From contig JASHTB010000021.1 in NCBI GenBank assembly GCA_030040775.1, forward strand, positions 1 through 35,988: a DNA stretch of 35,988 nt. The letters are read 5' to 3'. This DNA comes from Thermoplasmata archaeon (GTDB taxonomy: Archaea; Thermoplasmatota; Thermoplasmata; Lutacidiplasmatales; UBA184). The translations under genes and the position numbers were made by a program. A model generated the notes under the pieces. It had not been told where the DNA came from. It did no database searches and worked only from the letters and a program-made list of their open reading frames with translations. How positions within the stretch are numbered: position 1 is the stretch's first letter; every line of letters begins with the position of its first letter. Positions 29,401 to 35,988 of this stretch are shown one piece after another.

Positions 29401-29468
29401 GCGGCGCGGCAGAGGAGGACGGATTATTTAGGACCTGTGCCGCGCGCGCTTACCGGCGGACGTCCGGT

Positions 29469-30374
29469 TCAGTGCGGACGGCTCAGGTCCTCGAGCTCGC
29501 GCTGAAGGAGTCGGTCCCAATCGGCCCGCACCTGGCGCTGGACCGTCTCCTCGTCTTCGGTCGTGAAGTGGTGGAATCGTCCCTGGGCGCGAAGGTACTC
29601 GGCCACCGGTTTCAGCTGTCCGCTCTTTCGGGTAATCCTCAACCGGCCTTCCACGATCTCGTAGAGGGGGAAAACGCCGGAGTCGGTCGCCAGACGGCCG
29701 AGCGCGATCGTCTCCGAGGAGTCGAACTTCCACCCCGGCGGACAGGGGGCGAAGATGTCCAGGAACCTCGGGCCGACCAGATCCCGGGCGCGCTCGACCT
29801 TCCGGTCGAAGTCCTCGGGGAACGCCGGATTGAGCGTCGCTGCGTAGACCGGCCGGTGGGCGAGGACGATCGCCATCACGTCCTTCTTCCCCTCCGGCTT
29901 CCCCCGGTGCCCTCCGAGGGTCGGGGTCGTCGTCGTCCACGCGCCCCACGGCGTCGCCCCGCTGCGCTGGATGCCGGTGTTCATGTACGCCTCGTTGTCG
30001 TACATCACGTAGATCGCGTTGGTCCGGCGCTCCAGCATCCCGCTCAGCGCCTGCAGGCCGATGTCCGCGGTCCCTCCGTCTCCGGCGAACCCGACGATCG
30101 TCACGTCCTTCAACCCGAGCGCGTCGGCGGCGGCGCGGAGTCCCGAGATCGACGCGCCGGTCGCCTCGATGGGGTTGTCGAGCATGCCGACTCGCAGTGC
30201 GGTCGTCGGGTACGGCGTAGCGATCACGGTCCAACAACACGCCGGGACCGAGACGATCGTTCGGGGACCGAGGCCTTTCAGGAGGAGGCGCATCGCGAGG
30301 GCCGGGCCACACCCCGGGCACGCCGCGTGTCCTCCGTAGACGAGCTCCTCGGCCGGGATGGTCAGCTTAGCCAT
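29469..30374 (-). CDS. 2-oxoacid:ferredoxin oxidoreductase beta subunit (PorB/VorB-like)
   Basis: GGHAACPGCGPALAMRLLLKGLG, TIVGFAGDGGTADIGLQALSGMLERRTNAIYVMYDNEAYMNTGIQRS (TPP-binding), CPPGWKF; SD AGGAGGT 8 nt upstream of ATG. Confidence 0.93.
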   Translation of the reverse strand: MAKLTIPAEELVYGGHAACPGCGPALAMRLLLKGLGPRTIVSVPACCWTVIATPYPTTALRVGMLDNPIEATGASISGLRAAADALGLKDVTIVGFAGDGGTADIGLQALSGMLERRTNAIYVMYDNEAYMNTGIQRSGATPWGAWTTTTPTLGGHRGKPEGKKDVMAIVLAHRPVYAATLNPAFPEDFDRKVERARDLVGPRFLDIFAPCPPGWKFDSSETIALGRLATDSGVFPLYEIVEGRLRITRKSGQLKPVAEYLRAQGRFHHFTTEDEETVQRQVRADWDRLLQRELEDLSRPH

Positions 30375-31545
30375 GGACCCTCACCTCCTCTTCGAGGTCT
30401 TCCCAGTGAGTGACCGGCGCCGAGCCGCTGAGGAGGGTCTCGAACATCCCGCGTACCTCGTGCGGCGTCACGTCCCGCCCGCCGATTCCGGCGAGGAAGC
30501 TCGTGAGCGTGGGATGGTGCTTCGCGGTGTAGAGCGCCGCGCTCACTTCGGTGGCGGCCGGTCCCATGCGTCCGAACGTGTACGAGCGGTCGACCACGCC
30601 GACGCGGTCGGTGGTCGCGGCCAGCGCTCGGACCTCGTCCTCCGGGAACGGACGGAAGAGCCTCAGTTTCGCGAGTCCGACCTTCTGACCCTCCTGCCTC
30701 AGGTCGTCCACCACGGACCGGGCGGTGGTCGTCGCGGTGCCCATCGTGACGAGGACCGCGTCAGCGTCGTCGGTCCGATACGTGGGAAGAGCGCCTCCGT
30801 GGTGTCGTCCCACCGCGCGCCGATACTCTTCCTCCACCTCGGAAACGACCGTGGGCACCCGCTCCATCGCTTCGGCGACCTGGCGCCGGAACTCGACGTA
30901 GTAGTCGGGGCCAGTGAACGACCCGAGACGGGTCGCCTCGCCCGGCCGGAGGATGGCGTGGGGCTCGCGCGGCGGCAGGAACGCATCGACCACCGCGGGG
31001 TCCGGGACGTCGACCGGCTCGACCGTGTGCGAGAGATAGAACGCGTCCTCGGTCACCATCGCCGGAAGGCGAACGGCCGGATGCTCCGCGATCCGGAACG
31101 CTTCGAGCACGGTGTCGAGCACTTCCTGGTTGCTTTCAGCGTAGAACTGGATCCACCCTGTGTCGCGTTGGCTCATCGTGTCGGCATGGTCGGCCCCGAT
31201 GTTCCACGGCGGCGCGACCGCCCGGTTGACGACCCCCATGACCACGGGGGTCCGCATTCCCGCCGCCCAGTGGAGCAGCTCGTGCATGAGCAGGAGACCC
31301 TGGCTCGACGTCGCGGTGTACGTCCGGGCCCCGAGGGCGGAGGCGCTGACGCAGACCTGGAGCGCGCTGTGCTCCGACTCGACCTGGACGTACTCGGCCT
31401 TCAGCTCGCCCGAGGCGACGAAGTCGCCGATCTTCTCGACGATCGAGGTCTGGGGCGTGATCGGGTACGCCGACACGACCTGGACGCGGGCGAGGAGGGC
31501 CGCGTACGACTGGGCGTAGTTCCCCGAGAGGACCTTTTGCGTCAC
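30367..31545 (-). CDS. 2-oxoacid:ferredoxin oxidoreductase alpha subunit (PorA/VorA-like)
   Basis: VTQKVLSGNYAQSYAALLARVQVVSAYPITPQTSIVEKI...YVQVESEHSALQVCVSASALGARTYTATSSQGLLLMHE; GTG start with SD AGGAGGT 8 nt upstream. Confidence 0.93.
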   Translation of the reverse strand: MTQKVLSGNYAQSYAALLARVQVVSAYPITPQTSIVEKIGDFVASGELKAEYVQVESEHSALQVCVSASALGARTYTATSSQGLLLMHELLHWAAGMRTPVVMGVVNRAVAPPWNIGADHADTMSQRDTGWIQFYAESNQEVLDTVLEAFRIAEHPAVRLPAMVTEDAFYLSHTVEPVDVPDPAVVDAFLPPREPHAILRPGEATRLGSFTGPDYYVEFRRQVAEAMERVPTVVSEVEEEYRRAVGRHHGGALPTYRTDDADAVLVTMGTATTTARSVVDDLRQEGQKVGLAKLRLFRPFPEDEVRALAATTDRVGVVDRSYTFGRMGPAATEVSAALYTAKHHPTLTSFLAGIGGRDVTPHEVRGMFETLLSGSAPVTHWEDLEEEVRVHG

Positions 31546-31558
31546 TGCTCTCGACCTC

Positions 31559-32416
31559 CTATGCCTCCGCTGCCACCATCTCGATCGTCTTCGGCGGGCA
31601 TTCGGCCGCACAGATCCCGCATCCCTTGCAGAACTCGAGCCGGATCGCGGGGTAGCCCTTCGCGTCGAACACGATCGCGTCGTCCGGGCAGAACTTCCAG
31701 CAGAAGTTGCACTTCGTGCATCGCTCAAGGTGGATGACCGGGGTGAACGTCCGCCAGGCCGCGGTCGGGGTCGACTCGCTCGAAACCGAAGCGATCGGTC
31801 CCTCCGGGAGGGGAATCGGGGCAGTCGGAGGTCGGGGGGCGACCGGCGCGGGCAGTGCTCCGGTCTCGACCGTCCTCACGGTCGTGTAGCCTTCCCTCGC
31901 CGCGAGGCGGTTCTCCTCAGGACTCCGAGGCACGAACTCGTCGATCGCTCGGCCGAGCGCCTCGAGGGAGACCACGCCGGTCGCCCGGGCGAGGGCGCCA
32001 AGGAGGGCCGTGTTGACGATCGGGAGCATCGGCGTGCCGAGCCCGTGGGCGAGCGCGATCCGTGTCGCATCGACCGTGCCCCGGCGCACCTCGGCCGGAG
32101 CGACCAGGGATTCGGCGGGCCGCGGCGTGTTGACGAGAAGGAGGCCCCCGGGCCGGATCCCCTCGGTGACGCGGGTCGTCTTGAGGAGCCCCGGGTCGAG
32201 CACGACCACGACGTCCGGAGTGGTGATGGAGGTGCGCACCGGAATCGGTCGGTCGTCGATCCGGGTGTAGGCCGTCACCGGAGCGCCCCGCCGTTCGACC
32301 CCGAAGAACGGGAAGCTCTGCGGCACCCGACCGTCCCGGAAAGCAGCCTGAGCGAGAAGCTCCGACGCGACGACCGCGCCCTGCCCTCCCCGACCGTGAA
32401 ACCGAATCTCGATCAT
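31559..32416 (-). CDS. 2-oxoacid:ferredoxin oxidoreductase gamma-delta fusion (gamma domain + 2x[4Fe-4S] ferredoxin domain)
   Basis: [29 protein letters not shown]...[17 protein letters not shown], linker, then [16 protein letters not shown]...[19 protein letters not shown]. Confidence 0.93.
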
Positions 32417-32523
32417 CGACGGCCCATCCGAAAGAGCCGGTGGAAAGTTGATGAAAGGGGTGTCAGCCCGGGTTGACCACCGCTTACTTTTGCCGGTAGT
32501 TCTTACCGAACCGCGAGGAATCC

Positions 32524-33447
32524 ATGGTCGGCATCCGCGCGCTCCAGAAGATTTGGATGGACGGTCGTCTTGTCGACTGGACTGACGCGAAGGTCCACAT
32601 CCTCACGCACGGCCTCCACTATGGGTACGCGGTGTTCGAAGGGATCCGTTCGCACGACACGGCGCGCGGCCCGGCGATCTTCCGTCTTCCCGAGCACCTC
32701 GACCGATTTTTCAACAGCGCCAAGGTCTATCGGATGACGCTCCCGTACTCCGCCGCCCAGGTCGGCGAAGCGTGCGTCGACCTCGTGCGGGCGAACGGAG
32801 TGCCGACCGTCTACCTTCGGCCGATCGCATTCTCGGGGTACGGAGAGATGGGGCTCGACCCGACCAAGAGCCCGATCCAGGTCGCCGTCGCAGCCTGGGA
32901 ATGGGGTGCCTACCTCGGCCAGGAAGGGGTCGAGAGAGGGGTCAGGGCGACGGTCTCGAGCTGGGTGCGAATGGACTCCCGGTCCCTTCCCCCTCAGGCG
33001 AAGTGCGCCGCGAACTACGCGAACTCGGGCCTCGCGAAGATGGAGGCGGTGGCGGCCGGGTACGACGAGGCGATCCTCCTGAACTCTCAGGGGATGGTCG
33101 CCGAGGGCCCGGGGGAGAACATCTTCCGAGTGAAGAAGGAGGTTGTGAGCACTCCCCCCGCGAGCTCGGGGATCCTGCGGGGGGTCACCCGGGACACGGT
33201 CATCCGATTCCTCTCGGACGAAGGCCTCGTGTTCCAGCGCACCGACTTCACCCGTGAGGAGCTGTTCACGGCGGACGAACTTTTCTACACGGGCACGGCG
33301 GCGGGGATCACGCCGATCCGAGAGGTCGACGGCCGGCGGATCGGGGATGGCGCCTTCCCCATCACCCGGCGGCTGCAGCAGCGGTACGAGGACGCGATCC
33401 ACGGTCGCCGCCCTGCGTACGGCTCCTGGCTCACGTACGTGGGCTAG
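32524..33447 (+). CDS. ilvE: Branched-chain amino acid aminotransferase
   Basis: KIWMDGRLVDWTDAKVHILTHGLHYGYAVFEGIRSHDT, LRPIAFSGYGEMGLDP, AKCAANYANSGLAKMEAVAAGYDEAILLNSQGMVAEGPGENIF. Confidence 0.95.
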   Translation: MVGIRALQKIWMDGRLVDWTDAKVHILTHGLHYGYAVFEGIRSHDTARGPAIFRLPEHLDRFFNSAKVYRMTLPYSAAQVGEACVDLVRANGVPTVYLRPIAFSGYGEMGLDPTKSPIQVAVAAWEWGAYLGQEGVERGVRATVSSWVRMDSRSLPPQAKCAANYANSGLAKMEAVAAGYDEAILLNSQGMVAEGPGENIFRVKKEVVSTPPASSGILRGVTRDTVIRFLSDEGLVFQRTDFTREELFTADELFYTGTAAGITPIREVDGRRIGDGAFPITRRLQQRYEDAIHGRRPAYGSWLTYVG

Positions 33448-33671
33448 CCCGGAGGGCCGCGTCCCCCGTTCCGGGGCCTGCTCAACCGGACGATGAGGCC
33501 GGGTCGACCGGAACCTCGTCGCGGTGGGAGGAGGACCGTCCCGGGTGGCTCAGGCCCATGCCTCAACTCGGATTCACCACGGTCATCGGGAGGGAAAGTA
33601 CCTTGCGCCGCGCGAGAGGATGCGCGCCGCGCGGCACGAGAATTCCGAAGCCAGAGGAACAGAACGGTCGA

Positions 33672-33692
33672 GCCCAGGGCTTTGCCCTGGGC
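33672..33692. terminator. Perfect 9-bp hairpin between convergent ilvE and the membrane-protein gene; terminator candidate
   Basis: GCCCAGGGC-TTT-GCCCTGGGC followed by pyrimidine-rich tctttccttttccttttcgc. Confidence 0.45.
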
Positions 33693-33735
33693 CCGCGGAA
33701 GGGGTTGGCCTCTTTCCTTTTCCTTTTCGCTATTA

Positions 33736-34536
33736 CTACGGTGCGGTCGACGGGCCTCCGCCGAGGTGACCGGGCAGGGTGATGCCGAAGTACCACAGGG
33801 CGGCGATCGCGGCCAGCGCGGCGAACACCGGGAAGAGCAGTAGCAGCGTCTGCACCCAGTACGGAACGTGGAACTTGACCTCCGTCGGGGCCGGCGCGGC
33901 GCTCCCTTCCTTGCCCGCCGCGGCGGCCGCTACGACCGGCTGCACGCCGCGGTTACCGAGCGCTCGCATAATCGGCGCACCGACGACTCGTCCGTGCATC
34001 CACGGGGAGCGCAGGGCGTCCTTCGCCGCGAGGAAGTAGTCCATGATGATCGTCGCGGGGAAGGCGAAGATCCCGGCGAGCCCGAACCCAGCGTAGAGAA
34101 GGAACGTCTCGAACGGGTCCTTCGTGAACGACGCGCCGTACCCAGTGTATCCGTAGAAAACCGTCACCCCTCCTGCGACCAGCGCAAAGAGGCCGATGTA
34201 CTGCATCCGGACCGAGAGGTACGCGGCGATCGCATACGCCGTGGTGACGAGCCCGAAGAGGAGCATCGCGTCAAAGAAAAAGATGTTGTAGCCGCCCATG
34301 CCGTCCGACATAAGGAACGGCCAGGTCATCTCTCCCCAGAGGGCTAACACGGTCGTGGCTACGCCCACCGAGCCGAGCGGGATCGCCATCCCGTGCAGCA
34401 CGTAGCGCAGCTCCTTCGGATTGTTCGTCCGGATCGCCCACCACGACATGACGCCGCCGTAGGCCAGGATCGCGGCCCCGAGCAGGAGGAGCACCTCCAC
34501 CAGCGCGAGGTCGTCAATGAACGGTGTGAACGCCAT
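33736..34536 (-). CDS. Multi-pass membrane protein, DUF981-like
   Basis: About 7 hydrophobic segments (LVEVLLLLGAAILAYGGVMSWWAI, GMAIPLGSVGVATTVLALWG, FFFDAMLLFGLVTTAYAIAAYL, IGLFALVAGGVTVFYGY, FGLAGIFAFPATIIMDYFLAA, YWVQTLLLLFPVFAALAAIAALWYFG); family assignment from memory. Confidence 0.6.
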   Translation of the reverse strand: MAFTPFIDDLALVEVLLLLGAAILAYGGVMSWWAIRTNNPKELRYVLHGMAIPLGSVGVATTVLALWGEMTWPFLMSDGMGGYNIFFFDAMLLFGLVTTAYAIAAYLSVRMQYIGLFALVAGGVTVFYGYTGYGASFTKDPFETFLLYAGFGLAGIFAFPATIIMDYFLAAKDALRSPWMHGRVVGAPIMRALGNRGVQPVVAAAAAGKEGSAAPAPTEVKFHVPYWVQTLLLLFPVFAALAAIAALWYFGITLPGHLGGGPSTAP

Positions 34537-34787
34537 TCTTCGTCTCCTCCGGAGAGGTCAGCCCTCCGGGGGCATGGCGACCGTTAACGTTCGGCGTCCG
34601 GCCTGGTTTCCGTGGCAGGGGTTTTCGTTCGGCATAGGCTCCACTGCGCCGGCTCAGGGGACCGTTGGGTATTTCCGATTACAGTAAAATCGGGTTCACT
34701 TCCGTCCGGCAATCGATCGGTTTCACGCTTTTACGGCCCGTTTTTATCGGCGAGTTCAGCCCTCGACCTGCCGACCCCGGCGGGGTG

Positions 34788-35225
34788 TCATCGATCGTTG
34801 CGCGGGACGACAAACTTGAGTCCCGACCAGGCCCCGGTGAGGGCGCACACCTTGACGTCGACCAAACCCCCGCTCAGTCCTATCTCGCGGACTGACCGAT
34901 CGGTCAGGTCGGACTCGACTCCCGAGCTCCGCTTGGGCCAGACGAGCCAGAGTGAACCCGTCGGCGCCAAGCTCGCCCTCCATCTCCTGAACGATTCCTC
35001 GAGGGCTCGACGTCGGGTTTCGAACAACAGCACGACGTCGACCTGCGTGGTTGGAGCCTGGACGATCTCGCATTGGGAGAGGACCTTCTGTAGCCGTCGC
35101 CGGACCTCGGGGGGAACGCCGGGAAGCCCGAGCGTCATCCCCGGAACGATACCGAGCTTGCGCTCGAGCGTTGTTCGCGACCGACCGGTTCGAGGCCGTG
35201 GGTGCAGAACGGGTGGTTTAGCCAC
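34788..35225 (-). CDS. DUF3052-like protein
   Basis: From VAKPPVLHPRPRTGRSRTTLERKLGIVPGMTLGLPGVPPEV... to SLWLVWPKRSSGVESDLTDRSVREIGLSGGLVDVKVCALTGAWSGLKFVVPR; GTG overlapping the HIT stop. Confidence 0.68.
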   Translation of the reverse strand: MAKPPVLHPRPRTGRSRTTLERKLGIVPGMTLGLPGVPPEVRRRLQKVLSQCEIVQAPTTQVDVVLLFETRRRALEESFRRWRASLAPTGSLWLVWPKRSSGVESDLTDRSVREIGLSGGLVDVKVCALTGAWSGLKFVVPRNDR

Positions 35226-35640
35226 GGATACACTGCGCCAGGGCCTCAAGTTCAGCGTCGTCCGGGTGACGGACCTTCGTCTGCCACCAGTCGTTCCAGC
35301 GTAGGTCGTCGTCGGGGAGCCGGGGAATAACGTGAACATGCAGGTGGAGAACGCTCTGTTCCGACCCGGGACCGCTCGCCACGAGCAGGTTCTCGCCGGT
35401 CGTCCCGAGCCGCCGACGTAGCAGGGCGGCAACCTTTCGGGCAAGCGTCATCACGCCTTCGAGATCCTCGGGGGAGACGTCGGACAGGTCGGTAACGTGG
35501 GCCTTCGGGATGACCAGCGAGTGACCGTAGCGAATGGGATTGATGTCAAGGAAGGCGAGGGCCCGGTCGGATTCAGCGATCCGGAGAGCTATCCGAGCGG
35601 GGGTCCTCACCAGGTTGCAGAAGACGCAGGACGGGTACAC
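35218..35640 (-). CDS. HIT-family nucleotide hydrolase/transferase
   Basis: CVFCNLVRTPARIALRIAESDRALAFLDINPIRYGHSLVIPKAHV...SVLHLHVHVIPRLPDDD (histidine triad). Confidence 0.94.
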   Translation of the reverse strand: MYPSCVFCNLVRTPARIALRIAESDRALAFLDINPIRYGHSLVIPKAHVTDLSDVSPEDLEGVMTLARKVAALLRRRLGTTGENLLVASGPGSEQSVLHLHVHVIPRLPDDDLRWNDWWQTKVRHPDDAELEALAQCIRG

Positions 35641-35741
35641 GCGAGCGGCATGGTCCTCTGTCCTTAACCGTGCTCACGGGGGCCGGGAACGGGCACGTCG
35701 ACCCCGTATCACCGTTTTTGGACGCTCCGAAACCTCTGCCT

Positions 35742-35791
35742 CGAGGCGGTCTGCTCCCGGAACTCAGGGGAGCCGGAAACAAACCGCCCTC
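35742..35791. other. Nested stem-loop in ORF-free DNA
   Basis: GGCGGT-ct-GCTCCC-ggaactcag-GGGAGC-cggaaacaa-ACCGCC, outer stem extendable (GAG/CTC) past a bulged C. Confidence 0.4.
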
Positions 35792-35988
35792 AGCGTATCT
35801 CGAAGACCGTCAAGCCGGTGAGAAAAATCAGCCGCGGAGGTAAGTGAGCTAAGGGTTCAAGTCCCAGAGACGGAGGGAGATCGTCAAGCGTGCGTCTCGC
35901 GCCACCTGCTTCTGGAGCGCGCAAGGTTCGTGGAAGACGGACGGGTGGGCCACCTTGGAGACCCTCGGTCCGTAGTACCCGAACCGCT

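Noticed and set aside
30358-31737. 459-aa plus-strand ORF
   Set aside because: Antisense shadow of the OFOR alpha subunit.
35845-35885. tRNA-like T-loop 'agggttcaagtccca'
   Set aside because: Only 3 bp of T-stem form and no matching acceptor or anticodon arm is found upstream, so no tRNA call.

Overview
High-GC archaeal chromosomal window, probably a Thermoplasmata-like euryarchaeote (inferred from gene content only). I see no mobile elements, CRISPR arrays or rRNA. Plus-strand content: a truncated Cdc48-type AAA ATPase, a large sequon-rich surface protein, a PRC-barrel protein and GT2, HerA, ClpB with an aSelBL-like protein, pantoate kinase, uL16/L10e, a zinc-ribbon protein and BCAT. Minus-strand content: the eL18-uL13-uS9-RpoN operon, V4R-Roadblock, HAD and coiled-coil proteins, a long pyrD-pyrK-pyrG-aspS-mcm-DUF424-nmd3-sepF-pepA block, PAN, UspA, a 2-oxoacid:ferredoxin oxidoreductase, a multi-pass membrane protein, DUF3052 and HIT proteins. 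Strongest unusual signals: (1) an initiator tRNA-Met whose D-loop is interrupted by a 28-nt insert forming a textbook bulge-helix-bulge intron; (2) an aspS gene with no canonical start codon but a perfect Shine-Dalgarno 8 nt upstream of an in-frame CTG; (3) a V4R + Roadblock two-gene unit with no adjacent GTPase; (4) SepF and a stand-alone PRC-barrel protein in the same window; (5) Cdc48 carrying a canonical HbYX tail while PAN ends in MFA; (6) several unexplained structured intergenic regions. All calls were made by eye from the sequence and the ORF track; no database search was run.
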